Below are positions 37,962 through 46,861 of a stretch of DNA of 64,000 nt, in pieces. The first letter of the stretch is position 1, and the number at the start of each line of letters is the position of its first letter. The DNA comes from Chryseobacterium tructae (GTDB taxonomy: Bacteria; Bacteroidota; Bacteroidia; Flavobacteriales; Weeksellaceae): assembly GCF_030409875.1 (NCBI RefSeq), contig NZ_JAUFQR010000001.1:62001-126000 (forward strand). Reading direction: 5' to 3'. The notes below the pieces were generated by a model that was given only the letters and a program-made list of their open reading frames with translations, did not search any database and was not told the origin of the DNA. The position numbers were made by a program, and so were the translations under genes.

Positions 37962-40526
37962 TATAAATTGCATAGCTTAAATGTAAAATATGAATAGAAA
38001 ACTATTTTTAGTACCGATTTCGGTAGCGGTTTTTTTTGCTTTTGGTAAAATCAATGCTCAAAATTCTACAAAACTTATTCAGGAGTATTATCAGAAAAGC
38101 GAAAAGCTGACACAGAAGAATAATGCAGGTGATAAGGTTGGGATAATGATTCTGAACGAAGACTCTTCAAAAAGCTTAGGAGCTAATATTGTTAACGTAC
38201 AGCAAACCTATAATGGTCTTAGAGTCTACAATGCATTAGGAAAAGTTATTATTAAAGGAAATCAGATCATTTCTGAAAACAATGATTTCAGTAGAAATGT
38301 GGTGGTTGCCAATCAGAAGAAAATACAGGAAAGATTTTCCGAGGATTTACTGAAACAAAAATTAGGATTTACTGAAATTTCTGAAGTGAACTACCTTCCG
38401 GATGTGTACTTTGATAAAAATGGAGTTCATGTTCTTTCAAAAGAATTATTTGTTACTGATAAAAGTTCTTCAGAGGTATGGCATGTCATTGCAGATGCCA
38501 GTACCGGAGATATTCTAAGCAAGGATAACACAACATTGAGCTGTGATTTTGAAAACAATGGACATTCGCATGCCTCAGACAACAATGGGCAGTTCCAGGA
38601 TGCAAATTTACTGCCTCCAACCAATGCTTCCTATAATATTTTTCCACTTCCGGTAGAAGCGCCTACTTTTGGAGGACGTACGATTGTTAATAGCCCGTGG
38701 GATTTAACGGCATCACCTGAAGGTTGGCATTCAGACGGAACCAATAGCTACACCATTACAAGAGGAAATAACGTATATGCTTATTCAGATCAGGATAATG
38801 CCAATGTTCCGGGATATTCTCCTGACGGAGGAAGTGCATTGAATTTTAACTTCCCTTTCGCAGATGGAAGATATGATGATCCTTTTGCTCATAGAGATGC
38901 AGCTGTCACCAATCTGTTTTACCTGAACAATAAAATGCATGATATATTCTATAAATTTGGATTTACAGAACCTGCAAGAAATTTTCAAACCAACAATTTT
39001 GGCCTTGGAGGCCTTGGGGGGGATGCCGTAAGAGCTGAAGCTTTTGATGGAAGTGGTTTAAATAACGCCAATTTCAGTTCAGGATACGAAACGGTGATCA
39101 ATGATACGGTTTATCTTGCGGCACCAAGAATGCAGATGTACCTTTATGATAGAGCACAAACAAGTGCAGATCCTATTGTAAGATATCAATATAACGCTCC
39201 TGCTGCATTGGCTAACAGACCTAAGGTGTTGACTGGGGGAGCTTCATTTGGGCCTATTTTTGGAGGGCCAGTAACAGGAGAACTTGCTATTTCTGTACCA
39301 GCTGATGCTTGTACTGCACCTGCAGCTGGAAGTCTTACAAATAAATCGCCATTATGACCAGTACCGGTTGTGAATATGGGCTTAAAGTTTTGAATGCTCA
39401 AAATGCCGGAGCTATAGGAGTTATTGTTTACAGACCATCTTCTGATACTCCTGTAAGTATGGGGGCAGGAGCTGTGGGAACTCAGGTAACGATTCCTTCT
39501 ATCAATATTGGAAAAACAGAAGGAATGTTTATGGTAGATCAGATCAACGCAGGAACTACAATAAATGCAACATTAAACTTCGATTACAGCGGATTCAAAC
39601 ACTCTAGTTTTGATAACGGAATTATTGCCCACGAATATGGACATGGTATCTCAAATCGTTTAACAGGACAAGGATACAGTTGCCTTTCTGTAGCTAACAC
39701 TGCAGAACAGATGGGCGAAGGATGGTCTGATTACTTTGCACTCATGTTGACTACAAACCCTGGAGATACTTCTGCATTGGCAAGAGGAATGGGAACCTAT
39801 ACAAAAGGAGAACCCATCACAGGAGTAGGAATCAGACCCGCCAAATATTCTCCCGATTTTGGAGTAAATAGTTATACCTACGGAAAAACAAATGCGGTTA
39901 CTGGTTCTCATTCCATAGGGTTTATTTGGGCTACGATGTTATGGGATCTTACCTGGAAGTATATTGAAAAATATGGATATAATAGCGATGTATTGGCAAG
40001 TACAACCTCAGGAAATGCAAAAGCGTTACAAATTGTTGTTGACGGATTAAAGCTTCAGCCTTGTAGTCCTACATTTGTAGACGGAAGAAATGCCATTCTT
40101 CAGGCAGATGCTTTAGGAAATGGTGGAGCAGATAAATGCATGATTTGGAAAGCCTTTGCTAAAAGAGGATTGGGAGTGAATGCTTCTGCTGGAGATAAAG
40201 TATTAGCTACTGATCAGGTAGAAGATTTTACAATACCACAGGAATGTAATGTTTCGTTAGCTACTCAGGATGTAAAAGCAGAAAACACTAAGTTTATTGT
40301 ATTTCCTAATCCAACGTATGACGAATTCTTTGTTGGAAATATAGACAAATCTTCAAAAGAAGTGCGTATCAAAATGTTTGATATGTCTGGTAAACTGGTG
40401 TTTTCTGACTCAAGAGAAGCCACTTCCAGAAAAGCGGTTTCTACAAAAGGATTTACCAAAGGAGTTTATATGGTTCACATTCAGCAGGGAGAAAAATCAC
40501 AAGTTGAAAAACTGATTGTAAGATAA
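37962..40526 (+). repeat. Tandem duplication, unit 2
   Basis: Second unit of the M36 duplication. The leader differs by a few bases from unit 1 and the coding part diverges mostly at silent or conservative sites. A 12-nt-plus stretch of unit 1 near 35720 is missing here, giving a slightly shorter propeptide/catalytic junction. Confidence 0.9.
37990..40526 (+). CDS. Secreted M36 (fungalysin) metallopeptidase, second copy (frameshift at ~39343)
   Basis: Paralogue of the gene at 35130, with the same signal peptide, FTP propeptide, PA domain, HEYGH zinc motif ('NGIIAHEYGHGISNRLTG') and T9SS tail. The frame is broken where copy 1 reads 'SLTNKIAIMTSTG': here one A is missing from the run at 39343-39345, giving 'SLTNKSPL' and a stop. 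Restoring it yields 845 aa. Everything downstream stays open and well conserved, which argues against true decay and for a sequencing error. Differences from copy 1 cluster in the loop near residues 190-210 and in the region around 385-400, possibly affecting substrate choice. Confidence 0.92.
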
Positions 40527-40543
40527 TTTATACTCTTAATTCA

Positions 40544-40580
40544 ATAAAAAAATAAGCTTTCCATGGAAAGCTTATTTTTT
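40544..40580. terminator. Bidirectional terminator between M36 copy 2 and the cytochrome gene
   Basis: The perfect palindrome AATAAGCTTTCC/GGAAAGCTTATT, centred on CCATGG, is flanked by A and T tracts and separates convergent genes. Confidence 0.88.
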
Positions 40581-40859
40581 ATTTACAGAGATCAGATAAT
40601 CATAAACCATTTGATGTTGATCATCATTAAGCTTGGCTTTTGGAGCCATTCTGCTTAAAGTATTGATCCAGCCCTGGTTGTCATGCTTGGTGGGTTCCGG
40701 CAATTTATGGCATTTTGCACAGGAATTTTCAAAAATGGTTTTTCCTTGAGCCAATTGTTCGGATGAGGTATACTTAGGGCCTGTTACAGCCGTACTTTTA
40801 GGGCCACAGGATACCAGGAATGCTGATGCTGCGATGCCACTTAAGATTAACTTTTTCAT
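40572..40859 (-). CDS. Monohaem c-type cytochrome lipoprotein
   Basis: A 95-aa lipoprotein (signal 'SGIAASAFLVSCGPK', Cys at about 18) with one haem c site, 'FENSCAKCHKLPEPTKHD', and a late Met ('RMAPKAKLNDDQHQM') as a candidate sixth ligand. It probably sits in the periplasm and shuttles electrons. It is a paralogue of the neighbouring gene at 40884, which lies 24 bp upstream in the same orientation, so the pair is a local duplication and likely an operon. The partner redox enzyme is not visible nearby. Confidence 0.9.
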   Translation of the reverse strand: MKKLILSGIAASAFLVSCGPKSTAVTGPKYTSSEQLAQGKTIFENSCAKCHKLPEPTKHDNQGWINTLSRMAPKAKLNDDQHQMVYDYLISVNKK

Positions 40860-40883
40860 ACCTTTATTATTTTGTTTGGTGAA

Positions 40884-41177
40884 TCACTTTTTTACAGAAA
40901 CAATGTAATCATAAACCCATTTATGCTGGTCATCCGTTAGCTTTGCCTTAGGAGCCATTGCATTCATAATCCCTACCCATTGTACAGAATTGTGTGACGT
41001 AGGATCAGGGAGCTTATGGCACTTCCCACAAGAGTTTTCAAAAATAGTTTTTCCCTGAGCAATCTCTTCAGCAGTAGATGTTGAAGTTCCGGCTGTAACA
41101 GCAGATGTTGAAGCTTTAGGAGTACAGGAAACTAAAAGGATAGAAGTGAATAATGCCACAGCAATGAATTTTTTCAT
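40884..41177 (-). CDS. Monohaem c-type cytochrome lipoprotein, paralogue
   Basis: A 97-aa lipoprotein with signal 'ALFTSILLVSCTPKAS' and a haem c motif 'FENSCGKCHKLPDPTSHN'. It shares 'QGKTIFENSC' and 'MAPKAKLTDDQHK' with the downstream gene. The start is the Met of 'MKKFIAVALF' at 41177; an upstream extension lacks a signal. Probably periplasmic electron carrier; the specific pathway is unknown. Confidence 0.9.
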   Translation of the reverse strand: MKKFIAVALFTSILLVSCTPKASTSAVTAGTSTSTAEEIAQGKTIFENSCGKCHKLPDPTSHNSVQWVGIMNAMAPKAKLTDDQHKWVYDYIVSVKK

Positions 41178-41374
41178 GTTTCTTATTTTGATATATAACA
41201 AATGTAATAATTTCCAGAACCTCCTGATACAGTGTGTTGTAGTTTTAATTTAGAAGAAATAAAAAAATAAATTTTGCGAATAGTGTAATTCAAAATAGAC
41301 CGCTCTCCATCTTTTATGTTCGCTTTCCCAATGAACTATTGACCATTCACTTTTTAATTGTTAATTTTGAATCA

Positions 41375-42367
41375 ATGAAATTTTCTACAGAAGAACTTAT
41401 TGAGGGAATACAGTCAGGAAACAAGCGTCTGATTGCAAAAGCGATTACTTTAGTTGAAAGTAAAAAAGCTGAGCATAGAGTACAGGCGGAAGACCTTCTG
41501 AAAAGAATTATGCCCTTTACTGGAAATTCAATAAGAGTAGGAGTAACCGGTGTACCCGGTGCCGGAAAATCCACATTTATTGAAAGTTTCGGGAGATTGG
41601 CCATTGCTCAAGGAAAAAAAGTGGCAGTACTTGCCATTGACCCAAGTTCTTCCATTAATAAAGGCAGCATTTTAGGCGATAAAACCCGTATGGAAGAGCT
41701 TGCCAAAGAAGAAAATGCATTTATACGTCCTTCCCCAAGCTCTGGTTTCTTAGGCGGGGTTGCCAATACCACCTTTGAAACCATGATGATCTGTGAAGCT
41801 GCAGGCTATGATTATATTTTAATAGAAACCGTCGGTGTAGGACAATCAGAAGTTTTGGTAGCTGATATTACCGATGTCTTCTTATTTCTTAAAATTATTG
41901 GCGGTGGAGATGAACTGCAGGGAATAAAACGAGGTATCATGGAAATGGTAGATGTTATTTTCATCAATAAAGTAGATCAGGATAATCTTCAAAAAGCAAA
42001 AAATACCAGACTAGAATTGAAAAGAGCCCTGGATTTTATTCCTCCCAAAGAAAAAGGCTGGAAAATTCCGGTATTACTAGGCTCTGCCTTACATAATGAA
42101 GGACTGCAAGATATTTATGATAAGATCTATGAGTTTATTGATCTGAAAAAGAAAGAGGGGCGTTTTGAGGAAATTCGTACCCAGCAGGCAGAAAAAAGAT
42201 TCGAATATTGGGTTCAGGAATATATTCTATCCCTAATGAAAAAGAGCAATGATGTAGAAGAAGCCTATCAGATGCATAAAAAAAATGCTTCAGAAATGGT
42301 TTCGAATCCAAGTACTGAAGCAAAATTATTTGTTGAGAAATTTTTATTGGGTGAAAACAGAAATTAA
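41375..42367 (+). CDS. meaB: Methylmalonyl-CoA mutase-associated GTPase MeaB
   Basis: GTPase that loads and protects adenosylcobalamin in methylmalonyl-CoA mutase. It shows Walker A 'GVTGVPGAGKSTFIE', 'LAIDPSSSINKGSILGDKTRM', 'IRPSPSSGFLGGVA', the switch/Walker B region 'YDYILIETVGVGQSE' and the NKxD-like base motif 'FINKVDQDN'. From ATG 41375 it is 330 aa, the family length. A TTG 36 nt upstream is not needed. It is 12 kb from the mutase gene, so the two are not in one operon here. The 3' end overlaps the DUF4251 stop by 4 nt on the other strand. Confidence 0.96.
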   Translation: MKFSTEELIEGIQSGNKRLIAKAITLVESKKAEHRVQAEDLLKRIMPFTGNSIRVGVTGVPGAGKSTFIESFGRLAIAQGKKVAVLAIDPSSSINKGSILGDKTRMEELAKEENAFIRPSPSSGFLGGVANTTFETMMICEAAGYDYILIETVGVGQSEVLVADITDVFLFLKIIGGGDELQGIKRGIMEMVDVIFINKVDQDNLQKAKNTRLELKRALDFIPPKEKGWKIPVLLGSALHNEGLQDIYDKIYEFIDLKKKEGRFEEIRTQQAEKRFEYWVQEYILSLMKKSNDVEEAYQMHKKNASEMVSNPSTEAKLFVEKFLLGENRN

Positions 42368-42912
42368 AGTTTTTCTTTTTCCTGTTTTACTCTAATTTTA
42401 GAAATATATCCGTCATACGTAATAGGCTGTCGGTCATTACTTTTCATTGAAACAAAAGTTTTACCGTTTTTAAAGATTTCAAGATTGATTTCATCAACAG
42501 TACTTACATCCTTAGGTTTAATTTGTACAGTCCAGGTTCCTTTTTTATTCTGAGACTTATTGATTATAAAATCCTTTGACGTAAATCTATATCCATTCTT
42601 ATCACTATTACCATAGCTCGGATTGAATACCCTTCCAAAATAAGGTAAGTAGACATCCACAATATTTTTGCTTATATCAATACTATAATCTCCGTTCAGG
42701 TCTAATATTCTTGAAGAAGTAGTATTTGGAAGTGAATTCATGACATTAATAACATCATAATTCGTTGGGTTGGCTCTTTGTGCAGTGAAAGTAAATTCCT
42801 GAGAATCCACTAATGCATTCACTATTGTTGGATCTGATGAACCCTGAGAAGCACAGCTTTGAAAACTGAACATACATCCTAAGATCATCAGAATAGAAAT
42901 ATACTTTTTCAT
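42364..42912 (-). CDS. DUF4251 domain lipoprotein
   Basis: A 182-aa predicted lipoprotein. Signal and lipobox are 'ILMILGCMFSFQSCASQG' with Cys near 18. The rest matches DUF4251: 'SQEFTFTAQRANPTN', 'LDLNGDYSIDISKNIVDVYL', 'LPYFGRVFNPSYGNSDKNGY', and 'VQIKPKDVSTVDEINLEIF'. The family is common in Bacteroidota envelope proteins and has no known function. The start at 42912 begins at the signal peptide; an extension to 43032 has a non-signal N-terminus. A -7 box (TATATTTG on the minus strand, 42951-42958) lies upstream. Confidence 0.88.
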   Translation of the reverse strand: MKKYISILMILGCMFSFQSCASQGSSDPTIVNALVDSQEFTFTAQRANPTNYDVINVMNSLPNTTSSRILDLNGDYSIDISKNIVDVYLPYFGRVFNPSYGNSDKNGYRFTSKDFIINKSQNKKGTWTVQIKPKDVSTVDEINLEIFKNGKTFVSMKSNDRQPITYDGYISKIRVKQEKEKL

Positions 42913-43017
42913 ATAGATATAATTATTACATTTAAACAGCAAAATGTATGCAAATATATTGCTTCTATAATATTTTGGAATAAAAATTGTTAAGGTTGAA
43001 TTATTAACACTCAAACT

Positions 43018-43823
43018 ATGAAAGTTACACATCTATTAGGAATGGGAGCGTTTGCTCTATTGGTTGCTGCCTGTACTACAAATCCAATTACAGGAAGATC
43101 ATCTTTACAGCTGGCCAATAATTCAGAAATTTTAACAATGTCAGCACAGGAATACAAAACGACATTGTCTAAAGGTAAACTTATTACCGGGACTGCAGAT
43201 GCAAAGAGAGTGGTAAATGTAGGAAACAGAATTAAAAGCGCAGCGGAAAGATATTATCAAAGTATAGGGAGATCTGCCGATCTTGCTAATTACAGTTGGG
43301 AGTTTGCCCTTCTGCAAAGCAATGAATTAAACGCATGGTGTATGCCTGGAGGTAAAGTAGCTGTTTATACAGGAATTTACCAATTACCAAGGATGATAAT
43401 GGCCTTGCAGTAGTAATGGGACATGAAGTTTCCCATGCATTGGCAGGTCATGGAAATGAAAGAATTTCTCAGGCAATGATGGCTCAATATGGAGGAGCTA
43501 TCCTTGGCGGTGCAATTTCCAATGCACAATGGGCAAGTGTTTTCCAAAAGGTATATCCAATTGGCTCACAGGTTGCCTTATTAAAGTATGGTAGAGGTCA
43601 GGAATCGGAAGCTGATGAAATGGGACTTTACCTGATGTCTATGGCAGGATATGATCCAAGAGCTGCTGTCCCTTTCTGGAATAGAATGGAGGGGGCTTCT
43701 TCAGGATCAAGACAACCGGAATTCTTATCTACTCACCCTAGTCCGGAAACCAGAATTTCAGATATTAATAAAGATTTACCAAAAGCTTTGGAATACTACA
43801 AAGCAGCAGGTGGAAAAATATAA
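43018..43823 (+). CDS. M48 family metallopeptidase, lipoprotein (frameshift at ~43382)
   Basis: Membrane-anchored zinc peptidase of about 268 aa, related to LoiP/YcaL and BepA-type envelope quality-control proteases. It has a lipobox signal ('ALLVAACTTNPITG'), then 'LQSNELNAWCMPGGKVAVYTG', the zinc motif 'MGHEVSHALAGHGNER', and the third-ligand region 'QESEADEMGLYLMSMAGYDP'. One A is missing at 43382-43383 so that 'YQITKDDNGLAVVMGHE' is read as 'YQLPRMIMALQ' and stops. Restoring the base joins the two halves. A strong terminator follows. Confidence 0.93.
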
Positions 43824-43841
43824 GCTGTTAGCATATTGTAA

Positions 43842-43882
43842 AACCGGCGGACTGATTTAAGATCAGTCCGCCGGTTTCATTT
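43842..43882 (+). terminator. Strong terminator after the M48 gene
   Basis: A 15-bp perfect stem (43842-43856 with 43864-43878), GC-rich, is followed by CATTTT. Confidence 0.88.
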
Positions 43883-44160
43883 TGGCACCCGGATTTCTCT
43901 GTTTTTTTGCGGGGTTTAGAATATTATCGAGGCTGATTTCAAAATAATTCCTACATTTGATACTATAGATCAAAATATAAATGAGTGATAGACCATAATA
44001 CATTAAATACATCTCAGAATATTTCTGTGGAAATTGATCAATATTCTGTATTTAAGGAAGTTCTGTTTTGTATGGAAATGAGTTTTACCCTCCAATAATA
44101 TGCTTGAACAATACTGATTATTCTATATTTTATTTTTAACCCATTTATTCTTTTTTTACC

Positions 44161-44730
44161 ATGCGGCGGGCTACCTACAAAGACAGAGATAAAGCGATCA
44201 ATATACTTTGCCGATCCTTTATAAATATTCTCATTCCTAATTCTATTAATTTTGTTGTTAAAAAAGATGGAAACAGAGAAAAAAGACTCATGGCTCTTAT
44301 GAGTTATCAGTTTGATATCGCAATGATGTACGGCAATGTTTTTTTGAGTGATGATGAAAAAGCCTGTATTCTGTACTTAGACAAAATGAAGTTCAGTCTG
44401 AAAAGGATATTGCTGGAAATTAGATTGGTAATAAACTGTATAGGGATAGAAAATGTACCAAGGGTTCTGAAAAGAGAAAAATTACTAAAAGCTTATCACC
44501 CTGAACAGAAATTTATTCACTTGTGGCTGATGGGAGCTCTTCCGGAAGAACAAGGGAAAGGAATAGGGAGTAAGCTCCTGCAGGAATCTATGGCAACGTA
44601 TTCAGGAGAACTGATCTATCTTGAAACCACTACTCCTGAAAATCTGAAATTTTATAAAAAAAATGGGTTCACTATTTTTCACGAAACCCATGAACTGGAT
44701 TATCCTTTATACTTTTTGAAACATGTTTAA
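44161..44730 (+). CDS. GNAT family N-acetyltransferase
   Basis: A 189-aa enzyme of the GNAT fold, transferring an acetyl group from acetyl-CoA to an unknown amine. The acetyl-CoA pyrophosphate loop is 'LPEEQGKGIGSKLLQESM', and 'YLETTTPENLKFYKKNGFTIF' is the usual beta5-alpha4 motif. The N-terminus 'YKDRDKAINILCRSF' is typical. The last 8 nt overlap the start of the membrane regulator gene, which suggests co-expression. Confidence 0.88.
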   Translation: MRRATYKDRDKAINILCRSFINILIPNSINFVVKKDGNREKRLMALMSYQFDIAMMYGNVFLSDDEKACILYLDKMKFSLKRILLEIRLVINCIGIENVPRVLKREKLLKAYHPEQKFIHLWLMGALPEEQGKGIGSKLLQESMATYSGELIYLETTTPENLKFYKKNGFTIFHETHELDYPLYFLKHV

Positions 44731-45619
44731 TACAGAAATTTTTCCCAGTACATTTGCCTATATCCTGATCTTTATTGTTCTTATTGCTATTGCTTCTGTA
44801 CAGCTATGGTATGGCAGAAAGAAAAAGGATAGTGGTTATTATATAAAATATTTGTTATTAATGGTTTCGGGCTTAGTTTATAATACCGTTGAGGGATTAT
44901 TGCCGGACACCAACTTTAATATTAATATCATGGCTCAAAATATACTGGCATGGACAACGGGGGTGCTCATTGCCTTTCATTATCTGGGCTTTCTAAAAAA
45001 TGAATATAATTTGGTTTTCCTCAAAAAAATATCTTTTGAATTCATTGGGATATCTATTTTATTCATGCTGATTATCTTGTTTATTTTGCCTTATATTATT
45101 ACACAATCTTTAGAAACTTCAAGACGTATTTTTCTGAGCTTTTCTTTAGCCTTTCTTTTGCTATGCCTTATCATCGTATTTAAGCAACAGTTCAAAAAAT
45201 TTGAAGAGCATACCAATATTTTATTTAAAATTCATGATGTGAACGGGTTTTTAGGATTTCTTGGGCTTATGTCTCTTCCGATGAGCATTCTTTTGTTTGG
45301 AGATGATCAGTTGATTGAGCAGACATGTTTTAGTTTTGGATTCTTTATTATATCATTTGATTTTTTTCTCTACCCAAAAAGGAAAGAGGAAATTAAAAAA
45401 AGTATTCCTTTTCATAAATTATCTGCAAGAGAAGCTGAGATTCTGAAGATATTGCTAAATGCTCCCAATTTAAAATATTCAGAGCTCAGTAACCAGTTAA
45501 ATATTTCCGAAAAAGCACTTTCTTCCCATTTGTCAAGCATCTATAAAAAGACTGATTTTAAAAGCAAAAAGGAGATTGAGGAATTAAGTAAGTCTTTTCG
45601 AGATATTTTAAGCACTTAG
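44723..45619 (+). CDS. Membrane-bound LuxR-type HTH regulator
   Basis: A 298-aa protein with six or seven hydrophobic segments over residues 8-220 and a C-terminal DNA-binding domain. The HTH is of LuxR type: 'FHKLSAREAEILKILLNAPN', 'LKYSELSNQLNISEKALSSH', 'LSSIYKKTDFKSKKEIEEL'. It resembles membrane-tethered one-component regulators, in which a sensor in the membrane controls a cytosolic HTH. It overlaps the GNAT gene by 8 nt. The signal and targets are unknown; repeats at 45748-45793 just downstream could be binding sites. Confidence 0.82.
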   Translation: MFNTEIFPSTFAYILIFIVLIAIASVQLWYGRKKKDSGYYIKYLLLMVSGLVYNTVEGLLPDTNFNINIMAQNILAWTTGVLIAFHYLGFLKNEYNLVFLKKISFEFIGISILFMLIILFILPYIITQSLETSRRIFLSFSLAFLLLCLIIVFKQQFKKFEEHTNILFKIHDVNGFLGFLGLMSLPMSILLFGDDQLIEQTCFSFGFFIISFDFFLYPKRKEEIKKSIPFHKLSAREAEILKILLNAPNLKYSELSNQLNISEKALSSHLSSIYKKTDFKSKKEIEELSKSFRDILST

Positions 45620-45747
45620 AATTTCAAAATCATCTTTGTTTTTAAAGCCGTTTAGTGAAATAAGCGCTTATTTTCGTTTAAACTTCACAATTCATAATTT
45701 TACTTTCTATTTTACAAAATACTGAAAATCAGCAAATAATTTAGTGT

Positions 45748-45793
45748 AAGGGTTACCCTTATAAATTTAAGGGACAATTTAAGGGTCAATTTT
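45748..45793. repeat. Palindrome and direct repeats, possible regulatory site
   Basis: AAGGGTTACCCTT (45748-45760) is a perfect palindrome except its central base. It is followed by two direct repeats, AAGGGACAATTT (45769-45780) and AAGGGTCAATTTT (45781-45793). They lie upstream of the small-ORF stretch and could bind a regulator such as the LuxR-type protein upstream. Binding is inferred. Confidence 0.4.
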
Positions 45794-45890
45794 AATGCAT
45801 TTCATTTAAACGTATACAAAAATCCTTTAGTTTTGAAATATCATTGAAGATTGAACAGGTTCTTTTTCAAAATAAAGAAAAGGAGTAAGT

Positions 45891-46007
45891 ATGCGGAATG
45901 GAAAAGAAAAGTATTTGTTAGCTTTTCTGGATGAAGAATGGGACGAGAGTGTTGGTATTCTTATACCGTCACTTTTCTATAAATGCAATGGTATTGTTAT
46001 AATTTAA
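45891..46007 (+). CDS. Small ORF A (38 aa), unknown
   Basis: An intact 38-codon ORF preceded by AAAGGAG, an unusually strong ribosome-binding-like sequence for this phylum. The peptide contains 'YLLAFLDEEWDESVGIL' and ends in a hydrophobic tail. The same pattern, L..F.DE.WD..VG....SL.Y, recurs 370 nt downstream at 46281-46346, so two related small proteins are present. No match to a known family is recognised. Confidence 0.4.
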   Translation: MRNGKEKYLLAFLDEEWDESVGILIPSLFYKCNGIVII

Positions 46008-46186
46008 TTCAATTTAATCCCTTATGATAAAGGCTTAGATCCTGGCCGTTTACCACCTGTGGTGGGAATATTTTCTGGAATAAAACAGATCATATGACCG
46101 ACAACCATAAAAGACTGTATTGACAAAGAAGAAACAGCTTGTCTTAAAAAACTAATAACCAAGAAAACGAATAACTAACATTATAT

Positions 46187-46358
46187 ATGGGTTGTCACAT
46201 TTGAGTGCCAATCACTATGGAGATCGGGTTTTTATCGAAGGGAGAAAATTGGATGAGTAGAAGAACCTCTTTCTGTTACACATCTGTTCATCTTTAAAGA
46301 TGAGGGTTGGGATGACGAAGTAGGACTCTATGTACTATCTCTTATATACACAAACTAA
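46187..46358 (+). other. Small ORF B, probably broken by two missing bases
   Basis: Read as it stands the frame stops after 5 codons (ATG at 46187). If one T is restored in the TTT at 46200-46202 and one G at about 46257, the result is a 57-aa protein whose C-terminal half is 'VTHLFIFKDEGWDDEVGLYV'. That half is homologous to small ORF A. Both corrections go in the same direction as the eleven confirmed frame breaks in this window. Existence of this protein is inferred from the shared motif. Confidence 0.3.
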
Positions 46359-46391
46359 GGAATAGTAATCACAAAAAGAGAATGGAAGGTA

Positions 46392-46507
46392 ATGACACAA
46401 AAACAAGAAAAAAAGCGAAATAACAACTTTATTGGGTATAAAAGTTTAAAAACCCTTTTGAAGAACATTTTATAATTGACGGTGGGGGTCATCATACAAT
46501 TCCATGA
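46392..46507 (+). other. Small ORF C, possibly broken by one missing base
   Basis: As it stands, a 27-aa basic peptide (MTQKQEKKRNNNFIGYK...). If one A is restored in the AAAA at about 46440, it becomes 38 aa ending 'EEHFIIDGGGHHTIP'. A terminator lies 55 nt downstream. Coding status is uncertain. Confidence 0.25.
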
Positions 46508-46562
46508 AATGTGTACAAATGAGCTACAATCAAATGTTTAATGAAAAACATGAGAACAATGA

Positions 46563-46589
46563 GGCCGTTCAAATAAGAACGGCCTTTTA
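46563..46589 (+). terminator. Terminator in the small-ORF stretch
   Basis: The 8-bp GC-rich stem GGCCGTTC/GAACGGCC (46563-46570 with 46577-46584), 6-nt loop, is followed by TTTTA. It shows that something upstream of it is transcribed, 950 nt past the last conventional gene. Confidence 0.85.
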
Positions 46590-46861
46590 TCCATCTTGCT
46601 ATGGTGGACAACTATTACGGAAAGATACTCCCTGCAATATTTGTGAGATGTGTCCTTTGTTATAAGAGAAGGAGCTTCGTTACTGAGAATCAGTGAGGCA
46701 GTCACAAAAAGGAGTTGGGAACATGACGAGTGAATGTTTTGAGTGCAAGCTTCTATTAAGGAAACATATATCCGGTTAAAATTTCAACCTTCGGTGAAGG
46801 CTTATTAAATTTTTAGTAAATTTGGTATAGTTTTATAACCTCATTACTTAAACACAATACT

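Larger units (their letters stand above)
45620..46861. other. 1.2-kb stretch without a conventional gene
   Basis: No ORF above 40 codons is seen. It holds short direct/inverted repeats (45748-45793), several ATG-initiated short ORFs of which some are intact (45891, 46601) and some need single-base corrections, and a strong terminator at 46563. Two short ORFs share a protein motif, so it may be a cluster of small peptides or remnants of one. See separate entries. Confidence 0.6.

Noticed and set aside
35102..40526. Composite transposon carrying the M36 genes
   Set aside because: No terminal inverted repeats or transposase; simple tandem duplication explains the two copies.
45891..46507. Graspetide (microviridin-type) precursor cluster
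   Set aside because: Acidic Trp-Asp motifs are present, but the conserved T.K.PSD core and an ATP-grasp ligase gene are absent.
46601..46696. 31-aa ORF after the terminator at 46563
   Set aside because: It is intact and has two Cys, but no ribosome-binding sequence, promoter or homology supports it.
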